Positions 16,323 to 24,086 of a stretch of DNA of 46,083 bases are shown here, in pieces (position 1 is the stretch's first letter; every line of letters begins with the position of its first letter). The stretch comes from Gammaproteobacteria bacterium (GTDB lineage: Bacteria > Pseudomonadota > Gammaproteobacteria > Steroidobacterales > Woeseiaceae), in assembly GCA_009937505.1 (NCBI GenBank), contig JAACFJ010000013.1, positions 1 to 46,083 of the forward strand. Direction: 5' to 3'. Under the pieces are notes generated by a model. That model made no database searches. It was not told the origin of the DNA and was given only the letters and a program-made list of their open reading frames with translations. Made by a program: the position numbers and the translations under genes.

Positions 16323-16631
16323 CTATTTAGCCACCTGAATGCACGATTCCTCAGCACAACAGTTACGAACCAGGAATGTCATCAATGCGTCCATGTTCTT
16401 GAGGTCTGCTTTGCAATACAAGCTGCGGCTGTCCCGTTCCTGCGTAATGAGCCCCGAATGCACCAGCTTGGCAATGTGGTGTGAAAGCGTCGATGCCGGT
16501 ATGTCGAGTTTCTTCCTGATTTCACCGACAGGGCTACCCTTATGGCCGAGCCGGATCAGGACTCGGTAAATGGCCAACCGGGTTGGGTTACCCAGCGCCT
16601 CGAGCTGTCTTGCTGCATCTTCAAGTTTCAT
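16323..16631 (-). CDS. ArsR/SmtB-family metal(loid)-responsive repressor
   Basis: The product is 102 residues with the winged helix of the ArsR family (ALGNPTRLAIYRVL, then LDIPASTLSHHIAKLVHSGLI). Cys91-Cys92 and Cys97 in the C-terminal NCCAEESC motif resemble the thiol sensor sites of As(III)- or Sb(III)-responsive regulators, while the CVC motif of the alpha-3 helix is absent. ATG 16631 is preferred; an in-frame GTG at 16646 adds YFPV only and has no better ribosome site. It heads an operon with the permease and gshB. Two related A+T-rich repeats lie just upstream (16667-16692) and just downstream (16286-16309), consistent with autoregulation. Direct sensing of arsenic is inferred. Confidence 0.88.
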   Translation of the reverse strand: MKLEDAARQLEALGNPTRLAIYRVLIRLGHKGSPVGEIRKKLDIPASTLSHHIAKLVHSGLITQERDSRSLYCKADLKNMDALMTFLVRNCCAEESCIQVAK

Positions 16632-16666
16632 AACTGGAAAATACACTCTGCTGCGCCGCGTGTCAA

Positions 16667-16692
16667 CGATATTTCTAGTATCATCGAATATA
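16667..16692. promoter_or_regulatory. A+T-rich repeat upstream of arsR; candidate ArsR operator
   Basis: CGATATTTCTAG (16667-16678) is followed by an imperfect direct copy, CGAATATATAG (16685 onwards). The first element is the reverse complement of CTAGAAATATCG beside the arsR-permease palindrome. It lies 35-60 bp before the arsR start, where it would overlap a promoter. No clean -35/-10 pair could be set. Confidence 0.45.
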
Positions 16693-16837
16693 TAGCGTAT
16701 TTCAGTATTGGATCCGCATTGGTGCGAGGAACTTTTGCGGGAGTCGGTCCTGCAGCGTCATGCACAGTGCTGCATTCAAGTCCGTGGACGCCTCCTGATT
16801 AATCAATAAAAACAACCAGTTAACACCCAAGGCGTGG

Positions 16838-16856
16838 ATTCGGGAACCGCTCCTAC
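16838..16856. repeat. REP-like element at the end of the SDR gene
   Basis: GAACCGCTCCTACAGG on the plus strand overlaps the TAG stop codon of the SDR gene, and the unit ATTCGGGAACCGCTCC matches the 3623-3708 elements. The other arm of the stem is not preserved. It is the third copy of the dispersed element in the window. Confidence 0.5.
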
Positions 16857-17617
16857 AGGCGCAGCGCCCCGTCCACCTCTATGCAGCGGCCGTTCACGTA
16901 GTCGTTCTCGAAAATGAACTGCACCGTATGCGCGATCTCGTCGGGTTCGCCGAGGCGCCCGGCGGGAATCGGCCTGGTCATTTTTTCGCGAGCTTCCGGC
17001 TTCATCGACAGCACGAGTTCCGTGCTGATGAATCCTGGCGCGATCGATGCCGAACGGATGCCGAACCGCGCAAATTCCTTGGCCCAGACCACCGACATGG
17101 CCTGCACGCCGGCCTTGGCCGCCGAGTAGTTTGCCTGGCCCATGTTGCCCGACCGAGAGATCGACGAAATATTGATGATGCAGCCCTTCTGGCCGGACTC
17201 GATCATCTTCGCGGCAGCCTCACGCCCGCACAGGAATACGGCGGTCAGGTTAACGTCGATGACCGCCTGCCACTGATCCAGCGTCATCTTGGAGACCTGC
17301 TCGCCGTCCTTGTATTTGAGCATCAGGGCATCACGGATGATGCCCGCGTTGTTGACAAGCCCGTGGATCTCACCGAAGTCTTCGGCAATGCTGTCGAACA
17401 GCGCCTCTACCTCGCCTTCATTCGCCACGTTGGCGATGTAGCCCTGTGCTTGTGGCGCGCCCGCCTCACGACATTCGTCGGCCGTGGCCTGCAGCGCCGC
17501 CTCATCCAGGTCTACGAGCGCCACCCGGCTCCCGGCGCCCGCCAGCCGCTTCGCCATGGCTGCACCCAGTCCGCGGGCGCCTCCCGTGATCACGATTGTC
17601 TTCCCTGCGAGATCCAT
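16853..17617 (-). CDS. SDR-family oxidoreductase, FabG/PhaB-like (3-oxoacyl reductase type)
   Basis: The product is 254 residues with the classical short-chain dehydrogenase pattern: TGGARGLG for the cofactor near 11-18, NNAG at 89-92, Ser151, Tyr164 and Lys168 as the catalytic set (GNMGQANYSAAKAG), and a C-terminal VDGALRL. These features match 3-oxoacyl-ACP and acetoacetyl-CoA reductases, which use NAD(P)H. The exact substrate is not certain, and no other polyester or fatty-acid gene is adjacent. ATG 17617 has GGGAGA nearby; the long upstream in-frame extension is rejected. A GCCGCC-AC-GGCGGC stem and a perfect 19-bp inverted repeat (17663-17681) lie in the upstream region and may control it. 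Confidence 0.85.
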   Translation of the reverse strand: MDLAGKTIVITGGARGLGAAMAKRLAGAGSRVALVDLDEAALQATADECREAGAPQAQGYIANVANEGEVEALFDSIAEDFGEIHGLVNNAGIIRDALMLKYKDGEQVSKMTLDQWQAVIDVNLTAVFLCGREAAAKMIESGQKGCIINISSISRSGNMGQANYSAAKAGVQAMSVVWAKEFARFGIRSASIAPGFISTELVLSMKPEAREKMTRPIPAGRLGEPDEIAHTVQFIFENDYVNGRCIEVDGALRL

Positions 17618-17662
17618 CGAGTTCTCCCTTACGTTTTGTCCCAAACGCCGCCACGGCGGCAT

Positions 17663-17681
17663 TATTGTGCGGTGCACAATA
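17663..17681. promoter_or_regulatory. Perfect inverted repeat upstream of the SDR gene
   Basis: TATTGTGC-GGT-GCACAATA is an exact 8-3-8 palindrome 46 bp before the SDR start, in the divergent gap shared with the DUF2189 gene. Its TTGTGC/GCACAA half-sites resemble TGC-containing operators of polyhydroxybutyrate regulators, but this resemblance is only suggestive. A second GC-rich stem (17647-17660) lies between it and the start codon. Confidence 0.5.
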
Positions 17682-17777
17682 CCAGAAAATCTCGGAAAAC
17701 GCCTATAGCTGTGTCGTTGCCTGGCAACCCCAAATAGTCGATGATCAAAGCAGGCTGGATTAGGGCCTGTTAACACA

Positions 17778-18629
17778 ATGAACAAGCATCGCAACGCCGC
17801 TCTCGACCGCGACAAACTGCCTTTCGTCGCACCCTGCCGGAAACTCTCGCTCTGGGCCCCGTTTCGCTGGATTCGCCTCGGCGTGGCCGACCTGATCCAG
17901 GCGCCGCAACAAAGCCTCGCCTACGGGCTGGCCGTCGCCGTCCTGATCGGCGCGGTCTCACTCGTCGCGTGGTTCCGCGGCAGCCAGTGGATTATGTTCG
18001 GTATGCTCGGCGGTTTCGTATTTCTCGCACCGCTGACCTGCGTCGGGCTCTATGCGATCAGCGCCCAGCTCGAGCGCGGCCAGGAACCGGTCCTGGCACG
18101 CAGCCTTCGTGCCGCGTTCAAGCGCCACATCGGCAACGAGGCGGTGTTCGCCTTGGCCCTCCTGGTGATCTTCCTGGTCTGGTCGCGCGCGGCCGTGATC
18201 GTCACAGCGGTCATGTACCCGACGGACGGCGACCCGACAACGGCCGAACTAATCAGCTTCCTGGCTTTCGGCAGCGGTGTGGGCGCGATTTTCGCCGCGG
18301 TCACGTTCTCGGCGAGCGCGTTTTCGCTGCCGATGATCATGCACCGCGACGTCGACAGCATTACGGCAATCGTCACCTCCGTCAACGCGGTGCTCAGGAA
18401 CAAGGGCGCGATGATCGTCTGGCTGACGATCATTATTGGCGCACTGGCGCTCGGCGTGGTTACGGCCTTCGTGGGTCTGATCGTAATGATCCCCGTCATC
18501 GGCTATGCGACCTGGCACGGTTACGAGGAAACCATAGATGCCGGCGAGTTTCCCCGGCATAGCGAAGGCATCACGGCGACGCCACGCCCGAGCTCGAGTT
18601 CCGCCATGGAACACGATCCCGTTATCTAG
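17778..18629 (+). CDS. DUF2189-type integral membrane protein
   Basis: The product is 283 residues. An N-terminal PFRWIRLGVADLIQAPQQSLAYG segment precedes about six hydrophobic helices (for example AVAVLIGAVSLVAWF, MLGGFVFLAPLTCVG, AVFALALLVIFLVW and IIIGALALGVVTAFVGLIVMI). A cytoplasmic tail rich in Ser and Pro follows. This is the layout of the uncharacterised DUF2189 membrane family. No enzymatic motif is visible and no ribosome site stands out before ATG 17778. It is divergent from the SDR gene and convergent with glucokinase, with 12 bp between stops. Function unknown. Confidence 0.78.
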   Translation: MNKHRNAALDRDKLPFVAPCRKLSLWAPFRWIRLGVADLIQAPQQSLAYGLAVAVLIGAVSLVAWFRGSQWIMFGMLGGFVFLAPLTCVGLYAISAQLERGQEPVLARSLRAAFKRHIGNEAVFALALLVIFLVWSRAAVIVTAVMYPTDGDPTTAELISFLAFGSGVGAIFAAVTFSASAFSLPMIMHRDVDSITAIVTSVNAVLRNKGAMIVWLTIIIGALALGVVTAFVGLIVMIPVIGYATWHGYEETIDAGEFPRHSEGITATPRPSSSSAMEHDPVI

Positions 18630-18641
18630 CCGCACCCTGGC

Positions 18642-19643
18642 TCAGGTTTCGTACAGTTGCAGCGCGCAGTAGGCGGCGCCCAGGAGTCCCGGCTCGTCGT
18701 GCAGGATGAGCTGCGTCGGAATGCGCTCCATGAGGGACCGGTGCCGGCCCTTGTTCTCGAAACCCGAACGGAAACGGCTGTTTTTCAGAAGATCCGGGTA
18801 ACGCTTCGCGATGCCGCCGGCGATGTAAATGCCGTCTTCCGCGCCCAGTGTCAGCGCAAGATCGCCGGCGACCTGGCCGAACACCTCGAAAAACATCTGC
18901 ACCGCTTCGGCGGCCAGCGGATCCGAGTTGTCGATCGCTGCCTTGAAGATCCCGGCCGGCGCCTGGTGCGCCCGCTTCTCACCGTGGATGCGCATCAATG
19001 CCCAGTAAATGTTCTCGAGCCCCGGACCCGAAACGAGACGTTCGCTCGACACGCGATCGAAGCGTTCGCGCAGTGCATTCAGGATATCGATCTGCACCTG
19101 TGTCTCGGGCGCAAACCCGCCATGACTCGCCTCACCGGCGGTCGGCAAGTACAGATCACCATGCTTGCGCAAGCCGACGGCGCCCAGACCGGTACCGGGC
19201 CCGATGATACCGACCATGTAGTCGTCGGCATCGAGAGGCCTGGACTCGGGCAGGCCGATTGGCATGCAATCGTCCTCGCCAAGAAACGGCACGGAGTAAG
19301 CGATCGCCTCGAAGTCATTCAATAACTGCACTGCATCGATGGAAAATTCGGCGGCAAGTTCGTCCGTTGCGATCTCCCAGTGGTTGTTGGTGAAGCGTAC
19401 ACGCTTGTCAATGATCGGGCCGGCCGCCGCAAGGCAGATCACCTGTGGCGTGCCGGCATGTACGGATTTCAGATAATGCTTGATCGCGACGTCGGCTGAC
19501 TCGTAGTCATTACATTGCAGGGTTACCGCATTCGAAAACGCCGGTCTACCGGGATCTGCTATCGCGAAGCGCGCATTGGTGCCGCCGATATCTCCGATCA
19601 ACAGGCTTGTTTCGGGTGTCTTGTTGCGTCGAGCAGAATTCAT
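18642..19643 (-). CDS. glk: Glucokinase (ATP-dependent, proteobacterial Glk family)
   Basis: The product is 333 residues. Phosphorylation of glucose by ATP feeds the Entner-Doudoroff genes nearby. Landmarks are IGDIGGTNARFAIA (phosphate 1 motif), the TNNHW segment, LLNDFEAIAYSVP with the catalytic Asp, and IGPGTGLGAVGL. ATG 19643 is preferred over the earlier in-frame start, which adds a hydrophobic non-family stretch; GGGGA lies about 12 bases upstream. This is distinct from the polyphosphate glucokinase at 26494-27252, so the strain probably has two glucose-phosphorylating enzymes with different donors. No HexR-type site was found in its upstream region. Confidence 0.93.
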   Translation of the reverse strand: MNSARRNKTPETSLLIGDIGGTNARFAIADPGRPAFSNAVTLQCNDYESADVAIKHYLKSVHAGTPQVICLAAAGPIIDKRVRFTNNHWEIATDELAAEFSIDAVQLLNDFEAIAYSVPFLGEDDCMPIGLPESRPLDADDYMVGIIGPGTGLGAVGLRKHGDLYLPTAGEASHGGFAPETQVQIDILNALRERFDRVSSERLVSGPGLENIYWALMRIHGEKRAHQAPAGIFKAAIDNSDPLAAEAVQMFFEVFGQVAGDLALTLGAEDGIYIAGGIAKRYPDLLKNSRFRSGFENKGRHRSLMERIPTQLILHDEPGLLGAAYCALQLYET

Positions 19644-19880
19644 CGATTGTCCGCATCCCCTTTCCTGTTCGCGCCCTACTATACAGATAATGATTTGACT
19701 GGCCAGCGGGGCAAACTCCGGTTCCACGTCATCTTTTTTCAGGCATCGTATGCTGCGCTCATTCCTATTAAATTCATCGGCAGGGTACTTCTGCGTCGCA
19801 CCAGCGGTATCATGCTAATTTCCGCGTACGCGGTTATACGCGTCGGCAATTTCTGACAAGTTGATTGGAGTAAACGCCTC

Positions 19881-19907
19881 ATGCGCCGAAAAAGTGGTAG
19901 GCACTAA
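19881..19907 (+). CDS. Eight-codon leader ORF overlapping the ZntB/CorA start
   Basis: ATG 19881 encodes MRRKSGRH and stops at TAA 19905-19907, whose last base is the first base of the transporter ATG (TAATG). It has a better-looking ribosome site (TTGGAG, ten bases upstream) than the transporter start itself. The arrangement would allow translational coupling, or regulated stalling as seen for leader peptides of Mg2+ transporters. It could also be chance; no peptide evidence is available. Confidence 0.45.
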   Translation: MRRKSGRH

Positions 19908-20887
19908 TGGCATCGAAAACGCCTGAAGGCCTCTTGCACGCGTTGCTGCTCGACCGGAACGGGAGTGCGAAGACCATCGGTCCCGCCGATATTGAAAAGT
20001 GGCGCCCCGAGGATGGCCTGATATGGCTGCATCTCGACGTCGGGGAACGGCCACCGAGAGCATGGTTGCGTGACACAATCGGGCTTGAATCTCAGGTGGT
20101 CGAGGCGCTTACTGCCGATGAGACAAGACCCCGGTCACTCAACGTCGGTGAAGGACTGCTCACGGTCCTGCGCGGTGTAAACACGAATCCCAGCGATAAT
20201 CCGGAAGACATGGTGTCGATTCGCTTGTGGATCGAGCGCGACCGCATCGTCAGCACGCGGCGCCGACGACTGCTGTCCGTACAGGACCTGAAAAATCAAC
20301 TCGAACAGGGTGTCGGACCCCGGAGCAGCGGGGAGTTCCTGTCAGAACTGATCGGTCGTATGGCCGACCGGATCGGTGGGTTCGTAGACACGATCGAGGA
20401 CAGATTGTCGTCGATCGAAGAGGTCGAAACCGATGAATCGCTTCAGGTTCGACGGCGGTCACTCGCCGCGCTGCGGCGGCAGACGGCGTCGGTGCGGCGA
20501 TTCGTCGCGCCGCAACGGGATGCGCTCGACCGCCTCTATCGCAACCCGGGCAAGCTGCTGTCCGATCCCGAGACCAACAGCCTTCGCGAGGAAGCCGACC
20601 GCGTCACGCGTTACCTGGAAGACCTCGACCTCGCCCGCGAGCGTGCTGTCGTTCTGCAGGAGGAACTGCTAAACGAACTGGCGCAGCTGCAGAATACGAG
20701 GATGTATGTGCTCTCCGTAGTCGCCGCCATCTTCTTGCCGCTTACGTTCGTAACGGGACTCCTCGGCATGAACGTCGGCGGTTTGCCAGGCATCGACTCA
20801 CCGCGCGGATTCCTGATTGCGCTGGTTTTGATGGTCGCGACGAGCGCGACGATGCTTGCCTACTTCCGTTTCCGCAAGTGGCTGTAA
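19907..20887 (+). CDS. zntB: CorA-superfamily metal transporter, ZntB type
   Basis: The product is 326 residues. A large cytoplasmic N-domain (IWLHLDVG, RSLNVGEGLLTVLRGVNTN) is followed by a long coiled-coil helix and two C-terminal membrane segments. The signature GMN motif is present in LLGMNVGGLPGIDSP between them, so a pentameric channel-like transporter of the CorA/ZntB group is likely. The GGLPGI context after GMN matches ZntB-type proteins, which move Zn2+ or related divalent cations. Cation direction cannot be inferred. The start ATG 19907 overlaps the stop of the leader ORF at 19881. It is convergent with eda, and an imperfect hairpin lies between the stops. Confidence 0.88.
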   Translation: MASKTPEGLLHALLLDRNGSAKTIGPADIEKWRPEDGLIWLHLDVGERPPRAWLRDTIGLESQVVEALTADETRPRSLNVGEGLLTVLRGVNTNPSDNPEDMVSIRLWIERDRIVSTRRRRLLSVQDLKNQLEQGVGPRSSGEFLSELIGRMADRIGGFVDTIEDRLSSIEEVETDESLQVRRRSLAALRRQTASVRRFVAPQRDALDRLYRNPGKLLSDPETNSLREEADRVTRYLEDLDLARERAVVLQEELLNELAQLQNTRMYVLSVVAAIFLPLTFVTGLLGMNVGGLPGIDSPRGFLIALVLMVATSATMLAYFRFRKWL

Positions 20888-20911
20888 CGTGCCCGCAAAA
20901 AGCCTGGCACG
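20888..20911. terminator. Stem-loop between convergent zntB and eda
   Basis: CGTGCC (20888-20893) pairs with GGCACG (20906-20911) around a 12-base A-rich loop, directly after the zntB stop and 14 bp before the end of eda. It could serve both convergent transcripts, but the stem is short and lacks a T-run. Confidence 0.35.
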
Positions 20912-20924
20912 ATAACGGCGATGC

Positions 20925-21542
20925 TCAGAGTTTCGCGGCCGCGGTTGCGAACTCCGCTATTGCATCGAAATTCTTTTCGCGCAGCAGCGCCGGCGGCGCG
21001 ATCCAGGACCCGCCGATGCAGGTGACGTTTGCCAGTGACAAGTAGTCGCTTGCGTTATCAGGACCGATTCCGCCGGTCGGCATGAAGCTCACTTCAGGGA
21101 TCGGCGCAGCAATAGCTTTAAGATATGCGGCGCCGCCTGAAATCTCGGCCGGGAAGAATTTCTGCAGCGTGTAACCGAGATCCAGCAGTTTCAGCGTTTC
21201 GGACGCAGTGACGGCGCCGGGTACGAAAGGCAATTCCGCATCGGCCACCGACTCCAGCAACGCGTCGCTCGAGCCGGGACTTACCGCAAATAAAGCGCCC
21301 GCGGCCTTCACCTCCGCGACCTGTGCGGCGCGGCGTATGCTGCCGGCGCCGACAAGCATGTCCGGCACCTCGCTCGCAATCCGCTCGATCGCTTCGAGAC
21401 CCGCCCCGGTCCTGAGCGTCACCTCGATCGCGTCAAGACCGGACGCAAGCAGCGTCTTCGCCAGCGGCACCGCGTCGTCTGCGTTGTCGATGACGACGAC
21501 AGGAACGACGCGTTGCCTCGCAAGCAGGTCGGCAGCGTTCAC
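20925..21542 (-). CDS. eda: 2-keto-3-deoxy-6-phosphogluconate (KDPG) aldolase
   Basis: The product is 205 residues. It cleaves KDPG to pyruvate and glyceraldehyde 3-phosphate, the last step of the Entner-Doudoroff path. Class I aldolase residues are visible: Glu40 in AIEVTLRT and Schiff-base Lys128 in LQKFFPAE, with [11 protein letters not shown] and CIGGSWI later. The start is GTG 21542 in a GTGA overlap with the edd stop, so translation is coupled to edd. It is the last gene of the zwf-pgl-edd-eda operon under probable HexR control. Confidence 0.95.
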   Translation of the reverse strand: MNAADLLARQRVVPVVVIDNADDAVPLAKTLLASGLDAIEVTLRTGAGLEAIERIASEVPDMLVGAGSIRRAAQVAEVKAAGALFAVSPGSSDALLESVADAELPFVPGAVTASETLKLLDLGYTLQKFFPAEISGGAAYLKAIAAPIPEVSFMPTGGIGPDNASDYLSLANVTCIGGSWIAPPALLREKNFDAIAEFATAAAKL

Positions 21543-23353
21543 GCGTTCACCGTCGTGAAGATGCCGGCGCCCTGCTCCGCACCTGAACTGTGCTCCCGGA
21601 ACGCGGCGAACAACTCGCGACCCATGCCGATCTGCTGGTTCACGATGTCGGACTCGGGGGCAGAGCGCGATTCGATGTCTTCGGCATCGACAGCCAGCGT
21701 GCCGCTGTTCGAATCGATCGTTACGACATCGCCATCTCGAATCTTGCCGATGATGCCGCCCGCGAGCGACTCCGGCGTCACCTGTATGGCCGCAAGGACC
21801 TTGCCGGACGCACCCGACATCCGCCCGTCAGTCAGCAGCGCGACCTTGAAACCACGATTCTGCAACACGCCGAGGTACGGCGTGAGCTTGTGCAGTTCGG
21901 GCATACCGTTGGCGCGCGGTCCCTGGCCGGGCAGCACGGCCACGAAATCCGTTTCCAGTTCACCGTCGTTGAAGGCCCGGATAAACGCCGCCTGCGACGT
22001 GAACACGCGCGCGCGCGCTTCGATCGAGTAGTGCTCCGGCGCGACCGCCGAGACCTTGACGATCGCACGGCCGACGTTGCCGGATACGAGGCGAATTCCG
22101 CCTTCGGCATCGAATGGATCGCTCGCCGGGCGGACGATGTCCGCGTCGAGAGTCTGCGCGGCCGCGTCCCGCCATTCGAGCTTGCCGTTCTTCAGGAACG
22201 GCTCACGACAGAAATTCCGTAGCCCGGAGCCGAGTATCGTCTGCACGTCTTCATGCAGCATGCCCGCATCCAGCAACTCGCTGATGACGAAGCCGAGTCC
22301 GCCGGCCGCATGGAAATGATTTACGTCGGCCATGCCGTTCGGATAGACGCGCGCGAGCAAGGGCACGGCCTTCGACAACTCCGCGAAATCTTCCCAGTCG
22401 ATAACGATGCCGGCCGCCTTCGCGATGGCCACCAGGTGGATCGTGTGATTGGTCGAGCCGCCCGTTGCGAGCAATCCGACGATCGCGTTTACGATGGCCT
22501 TTGCGTCGACGATCTCGCCGACGGGGATGTAGTCGTCACCGAGATGGGTGATCTTCAGGACGTTGTTCACGGCTTCGCGCGTCAACTGTTCGCGCAGCTC
22601 CGTGCCGGGATTCACGAACGATCCGCCCGGCAGCTGCAGGCCCATGAACTCCATGAGCATCTGGTTGCTGTTCGCCGTACCGTAAAAGGTGCAGGTGCCG
22701 GGCGCATGGTAGGAGGCGGATTCCGCGGCAAGCAACTCGTCACGCCCGACACGTCCCGCGGCGTATTCTTCGCGAACGTGTGCCTTTTCCTTGTTGGACA
22801 AACCGGAAACCATCGGACCGGCGGGTGCGAACGTGACGGGCAGATGGCCGAAGGAGAGCGCGCCGATCAGGAGGCCCGGCACTATCTTGTCGCAGATACC
22901 GAGGCAGATCGCGGCATCGAACACGTTGTGCGACAAGGCCACCGCCGTCGACAGCGCAATGACGTCGCGGCTGAACAGCGACAGGTCCATGCCGTCCTGC
23001 CCCTGGGTCACACCGTCGCACATCGCGGGCACCCCGCCGGCAAACTGCGCGATGGCTCCCTGCTTCGCGGCCGCATCCTTGATCACGGCGGGGTAGGTCT
23101 CGAACGGCTGGTGCGCACTCAGCATCTCGTTGTAGGCGGAAACGATGCCGATATTCGGCACTGCGTTCCCCGACAGCGCTTTCTTCTCGATATCGCTGCC
23201 GGCGGCCATCGCGTGCGCCAGGTTGCTGCACGACATCGAGGCTCTCGACGGGCCACCATTGGCGGCATCACGGATGCGCGCGAGGTAGGCGCTGCGAGAC
23301 GCGCTGCTGCGCTGCTGTATTCGTTCGGTCACGCGCTGGATCGTGGAATTCAT
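21539..23353 (-). CDS. edd: 6-phosphogluconate dehydratase
   Basis: The product is 604 residues, the normal length for Edd, and an IlvD/Edd-family [4Fe-4S] dehydratase that converts 6-phosphogluconate to KDPG. Family marks include [23 protein letters not shown] and [17 protein letters not shown] (cluster cysteines), [15 protein letters not shown], and [12 protein letters not shown] near the C-terminus. The start ATG 23353 lies 15 bp after the pgl stop and the end overlaps eda by four bases. Position and order zwf-pgl-edd-eda match a standard Entner-Doudoroff operon. Confidence 0.96.
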   Translation of the reverse strand: MNSTIQRVTERIQQRSSASRSAYLARIRDAANGGPSRASMSCSNLAHAMAAGSDIEKKALSGNAVPNIGIVSAYNEMLSAHQPFETYPAVIKDAAAKQGAIAQFAGGVPAMCDGVTQGQDGMDLSLFSRDVIALSTAVALSHNVFDAAICLGICDKIVPGLLIGALSFGHLPVTFAPAGPMVSGLSNKEKAHVREEYAAGRVGRDELLAAESASYHAPGTCTFYGTANSNQMLMEFMGLQLPGGSFVNPGTELREQLTREAVNNVLKITHLGDDYIPVGEIVDAKAIVNAIVGLLATGGSTNHTIHLVAIAKAAGIVIDWEDFAELSKAVPLLARVYPNGMADVNHFHAAGGLGFVISELLDAGMLHEDVQTILGSGLRNFCREPFLKNGKLEWRDAAAQTLDADIVRPASDPFDAEGGIRLVSGNVGRAIVKVSAVAPEHYSIEARARVFTSQAAFIRAFNDGELETDFVAVLPGQGPRANGMPELHKLTPYLGVLQNRGFKVALLTDGRMSGASGKVLAAIQVTPESLAGGIIGKIRDGDVVTIDSNSGTLAVDAEDIESRSAPESDIVNQQIGMGRELFAAFREHSSGAEQGAGIFTTVNA

Positions 23354-23368
23354 AAAGACCTCGGTGTG

Positions 23369-24064
23369 TCAGGGTGCCCAGTAGACGTGCACGGGCGCAC
23401 GCTTCTGCCGCAGCAAATGGGACACGGGAGAGCCGTTCGTAGATGTCCTGGCGGTCTCGTATACGTCGCGCTTCGCGTCACCGAAGATCAGCAACACGAT
23501 TTCGTCGCTGCGCGACAGTGCGGACAGTGTAAGGCTCACTCGTGGGTGCGGGCTCGCCGCGGTGTGAACGGGAATACAGAGCTGCCGCGAATCGACGTCG
23601 AGCCCTTCCTGCAGGTTTTCCGCATCCGGAAACAACGACGCGAAATGCCCGTCCTCGCCCATGCCGAGGAGCGCGCAGGAAAAGGGAAACGGCGCCAGCA
23701 GCAACTCTTCATCGATTTCGCCGCAGCGCTCCTCGATCGTCACACCCTGCCGGTATACCGGCAGCATTATTGCCGCCTGCGCGTCCCCGGTCAGAAGCGT
23801 TTCACGTACCAGCTTTTCGTTACTCTCCTCGTGCTCGGCAGGCACCCAGCGTTCATCACTCAGGACCACGTGTACGTCAGACCAGGGGAGCGTCGTTTGC
23901 GCGAGCTTACGGAATACGCCCGCCGGGCTGGATCCGCCGCTGACGACGACGGATGCCGCGCCCTGCGCATCGAGCCGCCGCAGGAGCGCTGCGCCGATAC
24001 GCTGTGCAGCAGCGATCGACGCTTCTTCTCGAGTTTCGTACATATGTTCCATCTGATTGCTCAC
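23369..24064 (-). CDS. pgl: 6-phosphogluconolactonase
   Basis: The product is 231 residues. It hydrolyses 6-phosphogluconolactone, the product of zwf, before edd. The glucosamine-6-phosphate-isomerase-like fold shows VVVSGGSSPAGVF, VLSDERWVP and LGMGEDGHFASLFP in the usual order. I choose GTG 24064 (MSNQMEHMYETREEAS), which has GAGGA seven bases upstream and leaves 22 bp to zwf. ATG 24094, which would overlap the zwf stop by eight bases, and the downstream ATGs at 24052 and 24043 are alternatives. It lies within the zwf-edd-eda operon. Confidence 0.92.
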   Translation of the reverse strand: MSNQMEHMYETREEASIAAAQRIGAALLRRLDAQGAASVVVSGGSSPAGVFRKLAQTTLPWSDVHVVLSDERWVPAEHEESNEKLVRETLLTGDAQAAIMLPVYRQGVTIEERCGEIDEELLLAPFPFSCALLGMGEDGHFASLFPDAENLQEGLDVDSRQLCIPVHTAASPHPRVSLTLSALSRSDEIVLLIFGDAKRDVYETARTSTNGSPVSHLLRQKRAPVHVYWAP

Positions 24065-24086
24065 ACGTAGTCCTCGCACGTCGTCC

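Noticed and set aside
16796-16805. TGATTAATCA palindrome
   Set aside because: Short and A+T-rich, lying after the SDR gene with no linked promoter; palindromes of this size are expected by chance.
19822-19833. CCGCGTACGCGG palindrome upstream of the transporter
   Set aside because: Perfect but isolated. With no regulator gene nearby I could not support an operator call.
22253-24070. 605-codon plus-strand frame
   Set aside because: Antisense to edd and pgl, both of which have intact catalytic motifs; the frame carries no recognisable domain.
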